A stretch of 64,000 bases of DNA. It comes from an uncultured Myxococcales bacterium (GTDB taxonomy: Bacteria; Myxococcota_A; Bradymonadia; UBA7976; VGTA01). Within the stretch, counting starts at the first letter, position 1. Each line of letters begins with the position of its first letter. Positions 53,912-62,207 of this stretch are shown here, piece after piece. Below the pieces are notes generated by a model that made no database searches, was not told where the DNA came from, and saw only the letters and a list, made by a program, of their open reading frames with translations. The stretch is taken from the NCBI GenBank assembly GCA_937146725.1, contig CAKZRU010000015.1, forward strand, positions 23,997 to 87,996, written 5' to 3'. A program made the translations under genes and the position numbers.

Positions 53912-53941
53912 TTGTTTGATGATATTTTCTTTGAGTATAAT
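53912..53941 (+). promoter_or_regulatory. Candidate promoter of the Pal-like lipoprotein gene
   Basis: TTGTTT (53912-53917), an 18-base spacer and a perfect TATAAT (53936-53941) end 54 bases before the ATG. Confidence 0.5.
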
Positions 53942-53995
53942 TCATAAAAACAAGTTATATCTTATCCATAACTAAGCCATTACTGAGAATCAACC

Positions 53996-54757
53996 ATGCT
54001 CATGCTACGTAGCACAGTGTATTCATTCGCTCTCAGCGCACTTCTGTTAAGCCTCAACGCTTGTACTCCAACTTACCCAAAATGTGAGTCAGACGATCAC
54101 TGCTCAGAAAAGGGTGAGGTATGTGTCGCTAACTTCTGTAAACAATGTCGTGATGACAATCAATGTTCAGTACCGGGACAATACTGTTCATCCAATCAAT
54201 GTACCTATAAGCTAGGGTATTGTGATGATAGCCGTCCTTGTTCAGGAACACAAAAGTGTCGAGATAACATGTGCGGCGCAGAGTGTCTTGATAATTCAGA
54301 ATGTGGCTCAAATGAGTTCTGTGATGAAGGATCTTGTACAGCTAAGCCTGAATGCGGAGCAAATGCTGACAAAACAGACTGTGATGCTGGTTATGAATGT
54401 GAATCAGGTAAATGTGTAGAACGCTTTACTGAATGTCGTCCAAATGAGCCGGTTTACTTCGATTTTGACCGTTCAAATATTAAACGTTCAGAAAGAAGCA
54501 AACTCGACGAAGTTGCTGAATGCTTCAAAGGTGATCATGTTGCTCGCATGACCATTGGTGGACATACTGATGAAGAAGGTGATGTTTCTTACAACATGGC
54601 TCTTGGCGAAGAGCGTGCAAACTCAGTAAGTAAATATCTAGAACGCGTTGGTGTAAATAGCTCATTACTTAATCCAGTGAGCTATGGTGAAGATCGTCCC
54701 GCAGTAAATGGAGCAGGTCGCCAACCAAAGAATCGTCGAGTTGAATTCGAGCGTTAA
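53996..54757 (+). CDS. Pal-like OmpA-family lipoprotein with Cys-rich linker
   Basis: 253 residues. The signal peptide ends in LSLNAC (lipidated Cys23). Residues ~30-140 contain about 20 cysteines in short repeats of the kind CxxDxxCxxxxxCxxxxC, resembling small disulfide modules. The OmpA C-terminal domain (~145-253) holds PVYFDFDRSNIKRSE, IGGHTDEEGDVSYNMALGEERA and GRQPKNRRVEF, the peptidoglycan-binding signature. It anchors the outer membrane to the wall as Pal does. The CpoB-like gene follows after a terminator. The tolQRAB genes are not adjacent. Confidence 0.85.
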   Translation: MLMLRSTVYSFALSALLLSLNACTPTYPKCESDDHCSEKGEVCVANFCKQCRDDNQCSVPGQYCSSNQCTYKLGYCDDSRPCSGTQKCRDNMCGAECLDNSECGSNEFCDEGSCTAKPECGANADKTDCDAGYECESGKCVERFTECRPNEPVYFDFDRSNIKRSERSKLDEVAECFKGDHVARMTIGGHTDEEGDVSYNMALGEERANSVSKYLERVGVNSSLLNPVSYGEDRPAVNGAGRQPKNRRVEFER

Positions 54758-54806
54758 AATTACCTAGCTTGATACATACTCAAGGCGAAACTTGAGTTAA
54801 ATGCCT

Positions 54807-54839
54807 AAGCCACTTGTTTTCTCAAGTGGCTTTTTTTTT
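54807..54839 (+). terminator. Intrinsic terminator after the Pal-like gene
   Basis: A perfect 10-bp stem AAGCCACTTG/CAAGTGGCTT with loop TTTTCT is followed by a long T run. It separates the gene from the CpoB-like gene, which starts 61 bases later. Confidence 0.88.
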
Positions 54840-54900
54840 ATCTAAAAGGTATTTACTCAATATATCAAAGATACAATAAGATCATTGAGGACTATACAAC

Positions 54901-55719
54901 ATGAGTCAGCAAACTATGCATTTGAAAAAGAAAAGACAATTCGTTGAGCAAAAGTCATTATGGGCAGCAACCATTTACATTAAGTTGCTTGCCTTAATCG
55001 TTTTACTCCCCTTCTTCACAGGCTGTGTAACCCATTATCGTGCTCTTGAAATCGAAACACGGATTTTGGTTCTTGAGAGTAAATTAGATCAATTGAAAAA
55101 AGATGTCGCTCAGCAAGACGAAGCTCAAAATGCGACCCTTGAGCACATGAGTAGTGAGTTTAAGCGTTTTAATAAGGAAATCTTAGGCATTGTTGATAAC
55201 CTAAGAAGAGGTAGTGCTGAAGATATTGGTAACATTGTTGCGCTTAAAGAGTTGATCCAAAAACAACAAGGTGAGTTAAGCGAGCTACAATTTAAACTGA
55301 ATCAAATGAAAACGAATCCACAAGAAATGAAGGTGCCTCAAGACAAAGAGCAGCTTTATCAACAGGCGGAAAAATTACTGTTAGCTAAGTCATATCGTGA
55401 AGCTATTCGTTTTTACAGTGAGTTTGTAAAGCGCTTTCCAGAAGATGTCAGAGCTGATGATAGTCTGTATCATATTGCTGAAGCCTATTATCAACAAGCA
55501 CGTTATGAAGACTGCGCCCGTGCTATTCAGCAAATTATGAATGAGTATGCAGATGAGAATCAAGCTGATAAAGCGCTTATTTTGCTTGCTGATGCTTATT
55601 TAGCAATGGATAAGTGTTCTAATGCTAAAGATGCCTTAAACTATCTTAAAGACAAATATCCACGCTCTAACCAAAAAAGAATTGCTGATCGCAAGCTCAA
55701 GCAACTGCGTTGTAAGTAA
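54901..55719 (+). CDS. CpoB/YbgF-like lipoprotein (coiled coil + TPR)
   Basis: 272 residues. The signal is a long basic head followed by LLALIVLLPFFTGC (lipidated Cys42). Residues ~48-135 form a coiled coil and ~145-270 hold three TPR units (LYQQAEKLLLAKSYREAIRF, YHIAEAYYQQARYEDCARAI, LILLADAYLAMDKCSNAKDA). This is the YbgF/CpoB layout that couples the Tol-Pal system to wall synthesis; E. coli CpoB is soluble, whereas this form is lipid-anchored. Its location after a Pal-like gene supports the call. It converges with the Wza-like gene. Confidence 0.8.
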   Translation: MSQQTMHLKKKRQFVEQKSLWAATIYIKLLALIVLLPFFTGCVTHYRALEIETRILVLESKLDQLKKDVAQQDEAQNATLEHMSSEFKRFNKEILGIVDNLRRGSAEDIGNIVALKELIQKQQGELSELQFKLNQMKTNPQEMKVPQDKEQLYQQAEKLLLAKSYREAIRFYSEFVKRFPEDVRADDSLYHIAEAYYQQARYEDCARAIQQIMNEYADENQADKALILLADAYLAMDKCSNAKDALNYLKDKYPRSNQKRIADRKLKQLRCK

Positions 55720-55742
55720 TCAGCTGGTTTACTGAATACTTT

Positions 55743-56390
55743 TTAATACCAAGATTCAGGAATAAAAAGAATATCGCCGGGCTGTAATGGTGAGTTTGGT
55801 GCTCTGCCTTGGCTAATTTCCTTAAATGGAATCCTAAACTTTTGCTCAATCCCTTTTTGATCATTACGAATCAGAACTAAATCACGGGAAGCAAGGGTCT
55901 GAAGTCCACCGGCAAGTGCAATGGCTTGTACCACGGTCATTTGAGACTCAAAGGTATAGCTACCCGGCTTTTTAACCAAACCAAGAATAAAGACCTTTTT
56001 GGACTTAGTTTCTTTGACTAACACTGTCACTTGTGGGTCTCTTAGATACTTTTCTTTTAAACGACGAGTCAGTTCTTGAGTCAGTTCATAGGCTCCACCT
56101 TGACTAGCTTTTACCTCTCCAATTAATGGAAAGGTGAAGCTTCCGGTAGGCCCAACATGATATAAACCAGATAGTTCAGGTTCTCTATATACTCTTACTT
56201 CTAATACGTCTCCGGGACCCAGAGTATGCGCAGGACTTTGGGCAATTAACTCTTGAGAGCTAGGTAAACGTGGAGGTAATGTCGGCACCTGCTGCACACC
56301 ACAGCTTGCAGCGACCAGACAAGGACTTAGCATTAATGGGATGAGCTTGCTAGACTGGGGCTTTAAATAAGAACTAAGTGTACTATACAT
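55743..56390 (-). CDS. Polysaccharide export outer-membrane lipoprotein (Wza-like)
   Basis: 215 residues with a lipoprotein-type N terminus (CLVAASC, candidate lipidated Cys30). The Poly_export domain is seen in LGPGDVLEVRVYREPELSGLY, PTGSFTFPLIGEV and DPQVTVLVKE. One SLBB-type domain follows (KKVFILGLVKKPGSYTFE, TVVQAIALAGGL, LQPGDILFIPESW). E. coli Wza is about 380 residues, so this is the short form lacking the extra SLBB and the C-terminal outer-membrane helix, as in short exporters that pair with a separate barrel. The barrel gene lies 63 bases upstream on the same strand. It exports exopolysaccharide. Confidence 0.9.
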   Translation of the reverse strand: MYSTLSSYLKPQSSKLIPLMLSPCLVAASCGVQQVPTLPPRLPSSQELIAQSPAHTLGPGDVLEVRVYREPELSGLYHVGPTGSFTFPLIGEVKASQGGAYELTQELTRRLKEKYLRDPQVTVLVKETKSKKVFILGLVKKPGSYTFESQMTVVQAIALAGGLQTLASRDLVLIRNDQKGIEQKFRIPFKEISQGRAPNSPLQPGDILFIPESWY

Positions 56391-56453
56391 TGGTTCCTTG
56401 CTACTGATCTATGATATGCCGAGCTTTTAAGCAAGCAACTCAAGGACTTAAAA

Positions 56454-57764
56454 CTAGTTAAAGTAAAGAGCTAAAGTGAATAACTGTCTTTGATAAGAGG
56501 CAAAGTCAATAGGCTCATCTATCGGTAGTTTATACTCAGTAAAGTTACTTTCAATACTGTATGCTACTTGGACAGCTAAGTGGCTCGGTAATTTGGTTCT
56601 AACGGCGATTTGAGAACGAAGTACCGGATCCACTCTGCCTGCGTTATCAACCGCATTTGAAGCATCATAGGTGTAAGTGTCATAAGAGACATTACCCGAA
56701 AGCTGAAGTCTACTAGAAAGTTGAAAAGTACTCTTAGCAAAAAAACGGTCTAAAGTATAAAAGTTTGAAAAGCCGGAATCCTGTCCATCACGTTGATAAC
56801 CAATGCTGACATCAACGACCGGAACAAACTTATAGCTCGCCTGAAACAGCCCTATGAACCCTTCAAAAGAATTACCATTTTTATTATAAGTGTTTGCGTA
56901 CCCACCCTTCATAAAAAGTGAAAAGCGAGGAGTGATCAAACCAGATAGTCCCAATTGAGCTCTAAGAGGAGTTGAATCTCGAGAGGATAACTCTGGATTG
57001 ACTGCTTCTGGATCCTCTTGGAAGTCGTTATAGTTATTAGACGTGTATGAAACATCTAAAGTGAGAAAGTTTTTGGGTAAAAAGCGCCAGCGGGTATCCA
57101 ATGAAACCGTATGAGCTTGTTTTTCAGAACGATTTTGAATGTCGAGTCCTGTACCATCATTTAAGAAGAAAAGTGAGCGCATCTCATAGCCTAGGTTAAT
57201 CCCAAGCGGGCCCCCGCCATTTCTTCGACCGGGTGCGAAGTCTATGGCCGCACCCAGGCGGTTATCCACTCTTTCAAAGCCGAATACAGTACCCTCATAC
57301 GCCGGCCGCTCAATATAACTAAATCGTTCTTGTAGTATCACTTGGACATCGCTAAGTGCACCAAGTGTTAACTTGCCATTAAGGCGAGCAAAATCGATTC
57401 CATTACGACCTTGTCTAAGCTCCTCGACTCTACTTTCACTCTGCCCAGGTTGACCATCTAAAAAAGTATAATGTCGGTATGCGGACATTGCATCCACATT
57501 AAGTGCTACCGGACTCTTGCCTCGATTTTCAATCGTTAAGCCACCACCAACTTTAAGAACCGCACCTTGGTTGGGTATATTACCGGTGGGTTCTTCAGCG
57601 GCCTCATAGAAAACATTGTCATCATAATCAGCACTCAACCAAGCCTTGGGCTTAAAGTTTAGACTAGAACTATGAATGATGAAGGCATCAGCATAGGCTG
57701 TGGAAGTAGCAAAAAGACTTAACGAGACAACAGCAAGAGTAAGGATTAAACTCAAGCCATGCAT
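56454..57764 (-). CDS. Outer-membrane beta-barrel protein paired with the exporter
   Basis: From ATG 57764 (AGG six bases upstream) the product is 436 residues with a clean signal peptide (MHGLSLILTLAVVSLSLFAT, cut near AYA). Longer in-frame starts up to 57902 would bury it. The mature chain alternates polar and hydrophobic residues in many strands (RFSLFMKGGYANTYNKNG, VVDVSIGYQRDGQDSG) and ends in an aromatic terminal strand (LFTLALYFN), typical of barrels folded by BAM. It resembles the outer-membrane barrels next to Wza-like proteins in exopolysaccharide clusters. No known name can be given. Confidence 0.75.
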   Translation of the reverse strand: MHGLSLILTLAVVSLSLFATSTAYADAFIIHSSSLNFKPKAWLSADYDDNVFYEAAEEPTGNIPNQGAVLKVGGGLTIENRGKSPVALNVDAMSAYRHYTFLDGQPGQSESRVEELRQGRNGIDFARLNGKLTLGALSDVQVILQERFSYIERPAYEGTVFGFERVDNRLGAAIDFAPGRRNGGGPLGINLGYEMRSLFFLNDGTGLDIQNRSEKQAHTVSLDTRWRFLPKNFLTLDVSYTSNNYNDFQEDPEAVNPELSSRDSTPLRAQLGLSGLITPRFSLFMKGGYANTYNKNGNSFEGFIGLFQASYKFVPVVDVSIGYQRDGQDSGFSNFYTLDRFFAKSTFQLSSRLQLSGNVSYDTYTYDASNAVDNAGRVDPVLRSQIAVRTKLPSHLAVQVAYSIESNFTEYKLPIDEPIDFASYQRQLFTLALYFN

Positions 57765-57861
57765 ATTATACCTGTCTTTTGAAATCGTGTGGATGTGTCG
57801 GATTTGCATTACGACCTTCATTGGACTAAGGTTGCTACTTTGAATCATGAAAAAAAGTGAT

Positions 57862-58467
57862 TTACTCACTCGCTGAAATTGCCTCAGGGCGTTCTGTGGC
57901 AATCGGGTCGTAAATAATTACAGAACTTTCATCAGCGGTGGGTTCAAAAGCTTGAACGGCCTTATCGGAGATTTCAGGTTTAGACTTAAGTAATTGATTA
58001 TTTAAAAGTGTATCTTTGCTGCCCTTAGCACAGTTTGCGACCTGTGAACGAAGATCACTCACCCGTTCAGCAGCCATACGGATTTTGACATACTCGTGGT
58101 TTACAAGATCAATTTGTCCGGTCACAACCGCCTCACTTAAGTTAAGCTCAGCTTCCTTAGATATTCGGAGTAAGCCTTTAACTGTGAGAAGCTTATCTTT
58201 AACACAGTTTGTCTGAACGACATCTTTATTATCAATCGAAGACTGGAGCTCTTTTAAGGTGTACTTAAGCGCAGATTCCATACTTGATAACGAGCTTGCC
58301 GCCATCTTTACTTTATCGCCATTTGATAGCTGTTCTGCCTCTCGGTAAGATTTACCTAAGTCAGCAAAGCTAGGGGCACTCACAAAAAAGCTGAGTCCAA
58401 TGACAAGTAAGGTACGCAGAGTAAACTTGGGCAAAACTGATTGATTTTTGAGCCTTGGATATTTCAT
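57862..58467 (-). CDS. Exported protein of unknown function in the envelope cluster
   Basis: 201 residues from ATG 58467, with GAGGAG eight bases upstream. The signal peptide is LRTLLVIGLSFFVSAPSFA. The mature part is helical (~40-140: EAEQLSNGDKVKMAASSL, DLVNHEYVKIRMAAERVSDL) with two Cys (VQTNCVKDKL, VANCAKGSK) that could form a disulfide, and a Pro/Glu tail. The gene lies 43 bases after the AgmX/PglI-type gene. It is likely periplasmic. Similar small proteins occur in myxobacterial motility clusters, but I cannot assign one by name. Confidence 0.65.
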   Translation of the reverse strand: MKYPRLKNQSVLPKFTLRTLLVIGLSFFVSAPSFADLGKSYREAEQLSNGDKVKMAASSLSSMESALKYTLKELQSSIDNKDVVQTNCVKDKLLTVKGLLRISKEAELNLSEAVVTGQIDLVNHEYVKIRMAAERVSDLRSQVANCAKGSKDTLLNNQLLKSKPEISDKAVQAFEPTADESSVIIYDPIATERPEAISASE

Positions 58468-58510
58468 GTTGGCAACTCCTCTCAATAGTTGAGCTTTGAA
58501 TGATACCAAA

Positions 58511-59881
58511 TCAGTTTGATGGGGTGAAGACAAACGGATAAGTAATCGTTACGCTTCCACCAGAAGGCTTGGCAAAACGCCAACGTTTAATCTGCTTTTC
58601 AATGCAACCAGCCACAGCTCGAGAGCCCATAGTGTTTTGGATCGCTTTACTACTACTAACTCGACCTGACGGCTCAATCGTAAAGCGAATCTTCACCAAG
58701 CCTTGCAAAGTGTTATTCTTTTTGAGCTCAGCCTCATAGCAACCCTTTAGGCCACGGCTTCGGCGCTGAACAACTCTTTGGATTTTGTCTCTAGATAGAG
58801 TACCGGTTCCAATCGCTTCTGAAGGCTTACTGACTTTGATACGACCCTTAAGCTTCTTTTCGCGTTTCTTACCACTACGTACTTTTCCGGAACGTTTACC
58901 TTTTAGCTTAGAATTATCGATGCCCATGGTTTTGCCAGATGTTTCACCTGCTAAGCCTTTGACACGCTTAACATCAGATCCGGCAACAGCAAGTCCAACC
59001 CCATCAAATGCCTCAGCAATCGAAGTTCGTGCGGCTTCACCAGAAAGTTCACCCACAATGTTGGTACCACCACCAGCGCCTGAGACTAAATACTTTAGAG
59101 CGGTTGATTGAGTTACTTTTTCGGTTAGAATCTCACGTCTTTTAGCCTTATTTTCAGGAGTGTCAGGCTTAGGTAATTCTTTTTCTTCGATGACCTCATC
59201 AGTAGATTCATTGTTCTCAACTACTTTTTCAGGCTTTTTTTGTTCAGGCAAATCAACTGGAGGAGGTGGTTTCACCTCTTCGATCTTTTGCATAATCTCA
59301 GCAAAACGGCTAACCACTGCAGCAATATCTACCTCTTTCGGTGGATAATCTCGAGTGACGAGATAAGAAAGGGAGCTACTTTGGAGAATAAAACTACAGA
59401 GCAAAATATTAGCAAATGGCCAATCTAGTGATTTCCAAATATTACGTTTATATGCCGCCGGTAGTTGCGGTTTAACTCTTGGAGGAGGCGGCGTAATAAA
59501 TTGGAAAAGTAAGTTAAACTCACCAATTTCAAGCTTACCTCGCATACGATCATTAAGTTCTAGTATTTGGAACTTTCCACTTGCCTTGGATAGGCCTTCA
59601 TTAGCGATCGTCTTAAGATCAAGAGTTTGGGTTGTATTATTTTGTCCACCGACGGTGAGACGCCCATCCATCTTGGTGTTGAATTGTAAATGATACCGCT
59701 TGTTTATCACTTTGATCAGAGGAAAAACTGGCGGTAGGCCTTTAATCGAGAGCTGGAAGGTACACTTCTCAGAAGTTCCTACGGTCACAGGAGCAACCCT
59801 ATGTAAAAGGTGCTCTTTGACGACTCTTCCGTTCTTGATCAGACCGATTCTGAGGATTTTGCGGTCTGTATGTTGGGCCAT
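58511..59881 (-). CDS. AgmX/PglI-type (TonB-like C-terminal) envelope protein
   Basis: 456 residues. The N-terminal ~130 residues are beta-rich and FHA-like (APVTVGTSEKCTFQL, DGRLTVGG). One membrane helix lies at ~154-176 (PFANILLCSFILQSSSLSYL). A Pro/Glu/Lys-rich periplasmic linker follows (EEVKPPPPVDLPEQKKPEK). The C-terminal ~95 residues carry the AgmX/PglI pattern: IQRVVQRRSRGLKGCYE, GLVKIRFTIEPSGRV, and a second Cys in GCIEKQIKRWRF, ending in a YPFVF strand. In Myxococcus, related proteins (GltG, GltJ) transmit force from the AglRQS proton motor. The exbB/exbD genes lie just upstream but in a separate transcript (terminator at 60091). Confidence 0.8.
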   Translation of the reverse strand: MAQHTDRKILRIGLIKNGRVVKEHLLHRVAPVTVGTSEKCTFQLSIKGLPPVFPLIKVINKRYHLQFNTKMDGRLTVGGQNNTTQTLDLKTIANEGLSKASGKFQILELNDRMRGKLEIGEFNLLFQFITPPPPRVKPQLPAAYKRNIWKSLDWPFANILLCSFILQSSSLSYLVTRDYPPKEVDIAAVVSRFAEIMQKIEEVKPPPPVDLPEQKKPEKVVENNESTDEVIEEKELPKPDTPENKAKRREILTEKVTQSTALKYLVSGAGGGTNIVGELSGEAARTSIAEAFDGVGLAVAGSDVKRVKGLAGETSGKTMGIDNSKLKGKRSGKVRSGKKREKKLKGRIKVSKPSEAIGTGTLSRDKIQRVVQRRSRGLKGCYEAELKKNNTLQGLVKIRFTIEPSGRVSSSKAIQNTMGSRAVAGCIEKQIKRWRFAKPSGGSVTITYPFVFTPSN

Positions 59882-59912
59882 AATGTATCCCTTTTTGACA
59901 GTGAGTTACACA

Positions 59913-59936
59913 GAAAAATAGTTTGTAATAAACTAT
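59913..59936 (-). promoter_or_regulatory. AT-rich hairpin plus T run in the leader of the AgmX/PglI-type gene
   Basis: On the minus strand ATAGTTT/AAACTAT (7 bp, loop ATTAC) is followed by TTTTTC, 32 bases before the ATG. It could attenuate transcription, but an all-but-AT stem is weak. Confidence 0.35.
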
Positions 59937-59993
59937 ATGATGTATGACACGTGAAGCGGTAAGAAGTTTTCGAAATGCTGTAATTAGTTCGGC

Positions 59994-60022
59994 ATAGTAA
60001 TCAGCTGACTTAAGACTTTCAA
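59994..60022 (-). promoter_or_regulatory. Candidate promoter of the AgmX/PglI-type gene
   Basis: On the minus strand TTGAAA (60022-60017), a 17-base spacer and TACTAT (59999-59994) lie downstream of the exbD terminator and give a leader of about 105 bases. Confidence 0.45.
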
Positions 60023-60090
60023 CCTAAAACATATTTAGATTGCTTGAACAAGTATAAAAATCCAAGGTCAATGATCATTTTTAGAGCCAT

Positions 60091-60126
60091 AAACAAAAAT
60101 CGCCATGATCTAAAGACCACGACGAT
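60091..60126 (-). terminator. Intrinsic terminator after the exbD pair
   Basis: On the minus strand a 12-bp stem with three G-T pairs (ATCGTCGTGGTC/GATCATGGCGAT) and TTTA loop is followed by TTTTTGTTT. Just before it (60127-60150) is a second, AT-rich 10-bp hairpin. The 307-base gap 59882-60188 therefore holds the end of one transcript and the start of the next. Confidence 0.75.
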
Positions 60127-60188
60127 AATGAAAAAGTTTACTTTTTCATTTTGTCTAAGCAGACATTTCTAGGGTCAAGTATTCAAAC

Positions 60189-60758
60189 TTAAATCTTTTG
60201 TTTAAGTTGTCCACCTTTAACGACAGCAAACTTAAACTTGGTGAATGAAGCTTGCCCAGCGGTATAAATAACCTTGTTGATCAAACGATAATGAGTTTCA
60301 CCATGCGCTATGATGGTGATGATATCTTTAAAGTTCTGCTTAAGTCTAGCAGCCAATTCTTTACGCTCTTTCACAACTTGATCTAAATGATCTTTAAGTT
60401 GAGGAATGGTTAAAGAGGTTGCATCAGAAGTATCAACTTGGTTGTTTTTGATCGTAACAACTGGTTTATCATCAACCAAAATGCCGTCTGCAGCTACTGT
60501 CAAAGTAGTCGTTTTTTCTTTGGCATTGAGCATGGTTGTTGATAATGGAAGTTGAAGCTTCTCATGCGGAGTGACTTTCATAGGATCCGTTGAGAAGTTC
60601 ATCAAAAGAAAGATCAAGATAATAGTTACAGCATCCATCAGTGAGCTAAGGGTCACTCCACCATCATCAGGAAGGTCCTTCTTACGGCGTTTTTTACTTT
60701 TATCTTCGGCTTGTTGCTTAAGCCAAGCCTCAATAGATTGTTGTTTACGTGAATCCAT
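60189..60758 (-). CDS. ExbD/TolR-family proton-channel subunit (second copy, Asp present)
   Basis: 189 residues from ATG 60758 (AAGGA seven bases upstream). A cytosolic, Lys-rich head (~1-33) precedes the single membrane helix (VTLSSLMDAVTIILIFLLM), which keeps the proton-carrying Asp (Asp42). The periplasmic domain (~65-189) includes LTVAADGILVDDKPV and ends in KFKFAVVKGG. It would assemble with ExbB and the first ExbD-like protein, whose stop lies 10 bases upstream. AglS/AglQ of the Myxococcus gliding motor are the nearest functional analogues by context. Confidence 0.88.
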   Translation of the reverse strand: MDSRKQQSIEAWLKQQAEDKSKKRRKKDLPDDGGVTLSSLMDAVTIILIFLLMNFSTDPMKVTPHEKLQLPLSTTMLNAKEKTTTLTVAADGILVDDKPVVTIKNNQVDTSDATSLTIPQLKDHLDQVVKERKELAARLKQNFKDIITIIAHGETHYRLINKVIYTAGQASFTKFKFAVVKGGQLKQKI

Positions 60759-60768
60759 GATTAATTCC

Positions 60769-61428
60769 TTACTGAACGATCGCAAAAGTAACTTGATCCC
60801 AAAGAGGCTTATAGGTAGAGGTTGACTTACCTCCTTCATCGCCTTCTTCTTCGACCTTTTTATACTTGGAGTTATTTGCAGCTTCACTTAAGTCAGCAAT
60901 ACTAGCCATTTTAACATCATCTGCAAATTGATAACGAACAACGTCCATTGTACGAATAAGATACTTGAACTCTAGCTCTGGCTCTGCAGTGAGGGTGAGT
61001 AATTTATCATCCTCATACATTTCACGAAGCTGTAAAAGCTTTTTATAGAGTTCGATGTAGTCATAAGTAGTCAGTTTTTCTACATCACCATTTTTGTTGC
61101 TATAGTCTTCAGTCTTCATCGGAATCTTGACTCCATTAGCATCAGCTTGGACACCAAAGACAGTTGCAAGATCAGCCCCAGTTGCTTTAAGTAGGAAACC
61201 ATCTTTGCCTAATGCAACAGTAAGACCAAGAGGCTTTTTATCTTTATCCTCTTCTTGTGGCTTACTACTCGCTGGTCCTACTTTAGGGGCGCTCACGTTT
61301 ACCATACCAATCTTGACAAGCTGGGTCTTGAAAAGAACCAAAGGAATCAAGCAAAGTACGAGGTTCATGATTGGTATGAGGTTGATATCCTCGACTTCTT
61401 CAACAAATTTAGACTTTTTACGAGCCAT
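60769..61428 (-). CDS. ExbD/TolR-family subunit (first copy, Asp replaced by Asn)
   Basis: 219 residues from ATG 61428 (AAGGGA nine bases upstream). The head is short and basic (MARKKSKFVEEVEDINLIP). In the membrane helix the motif INVTPxxDVxLVLL reads INLIPIMNLVLCLIPL, so the proton Asp is Asn22 (codon AAC at 61365-61363). The periplasmic part is larger than usual, with charged loops (PQEEDKDKK, VEEEGDEGG). It probably forms a hetero-oligomer with the second ExbD, which has the Asp. An intrinsic terminator lies 30 bases upstream of the start, after exbB. Confidence 0.83.
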   Translation of the reverse strand: MARKKSKFVEEVEDINLIPIMNLVLCLIPLVLFKTQLVKIGMVNVSAPKVGPASSKPQEEDKDKKPLGLTVALGKDGFLLKATGADLATVFGVQADANGVKIPMKTEDYSNKNGDVEKLTTYDYIELYKKLLQLREMYEDDKLLTLTAEPELEFKYLIRTMDVVRYQFADDVKMASIADLSEAANNSKYKKVEEEGDEGGKSTSTYKPLWDQVTFAIVQ

Positions 61429-61458
61429 GGGAGAGTTTCCCTTCAAGAATGTGAGCTT

Positions 61459-61495
61459 AAAAAAAGAAAGCGATTAGTCTAGACTGACCGCTTTC
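61459..61495 (-). terminator. Intrinsic terminator between exbB and the exbD pair
   Basis: On the minus strand a 14-bp stem (GAAAGCGGTCAGTC/GACTAATCGCTTTC, one mismatch, one G-T) with a TA loop is followed by seven T. It lies 67 bases after the exbB stop and 30 bases before the exbD ATG, leaving no room for a promoter in between. Confidence 0.8.
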
Positions 61496-61562
61496 AGACA
61501 CCTTAAGTTGGGCTTAAACTAAACTTTAAGTTAAACAATAAGTGTCGTCCCTAGTTTCAAGA

Positions 61563-62207
61563 TTAGCGATTTTGCTCACCTTGAAGACGAGTAACAAGAA
61601 TATTTTCAAGCTTCACTGAGTTGTGCTCGATCTCATCAAGAATCTTCTTGGTAATTGAGCTAAGCATAACGTGAGAAAGCAAGCAAGGGATCGCAACCAT
61701 GAGTCCGAACGCTGTGGTATTCATCGCTACCGAGATACCAGCTGTAAGCATCTTGGTTTGCTGCTCTGGGTCAGTGATTGTAGCAAGAGCCGAGAACGCG
61801 TCGATAAGACCAAGGATTGTTCCAAGAAGACCAAGAAGAGTTGCGATATTCGCAATGTTCTGTAGAAGTGTACCACGCTTGGTAATCTCAGGAGTTACCT
61901 CAAGAGCATGCTCTTCGATTGCGTTTTGAATCTTGTCTGGGCCTTGTGAAGCATTTTGAAGACCGGCAGCAAGTACACGTGCTAGCGCAGACTTTTGAGC
62001 ACTTACACATACAGTAAGAGCTTGTTCAATTTGTCCAGTTGTTACGTGGTCAGTGATCTTTTTCATAAGTGCGTTTGCATCAATGTTGTGACGCATGAAA
62101 AGAAAAATGAAACGCTCTACGATTACTGCGAGAGCGACGATGCTCATAACAAGGATTGGATACATCCAGAATCCACCAGATTGGAAGAAATTACTGATAT
62201 TTTCCAT
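61563..62207 (-). CDS. ExbB/TolQ/MotA-family proton channel protein
   Basis: 214 residues. TM1 (~12-33: GGFWMYPILVMSIVALAVIV) is followed by a cytosolic loop. TM2 and TM3 carry the family signature: LLQNIANIATLLGLLGTILGLIDAF and AGISVAMNTTAFGLMVAIPCLL, with the conserved Thr and Gly residues of the proton path. AGGAGG lies 11 bases before the ATG. With the two ExbD proteins it forms the inner-membrane motor; AglR is the Myxococcus counterpart by context. Sequence alone cannot separate it from TolQ or ExbB. Confidence 0.92.
   Translation of the reverse strand: MENISNFFQSGGFWMYPILVMSIVALAVIVERFIFLFMRHNIDANALMKKITDHVTTGQIEQALTVCVSAQKSALARVLAAGLQNASQGPDKIQNAIEEHALEVTPEITKRGTLLQNIANIATLLGLLGTILGLIDAFSALATITDPEQQTKMLTAGISVAMNTTAFGLMVAIPCLLSHVMLSSITKKILDEIEHNSVKLENILVTRLQGEQNR

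Noticed and set aside
57765..57902. Longer start for the outer-membrane barrel gene
   Set aside because: It would place 46 residues before a clean signal peptide and overlap the preceding gene; ATG 57764 fits better.
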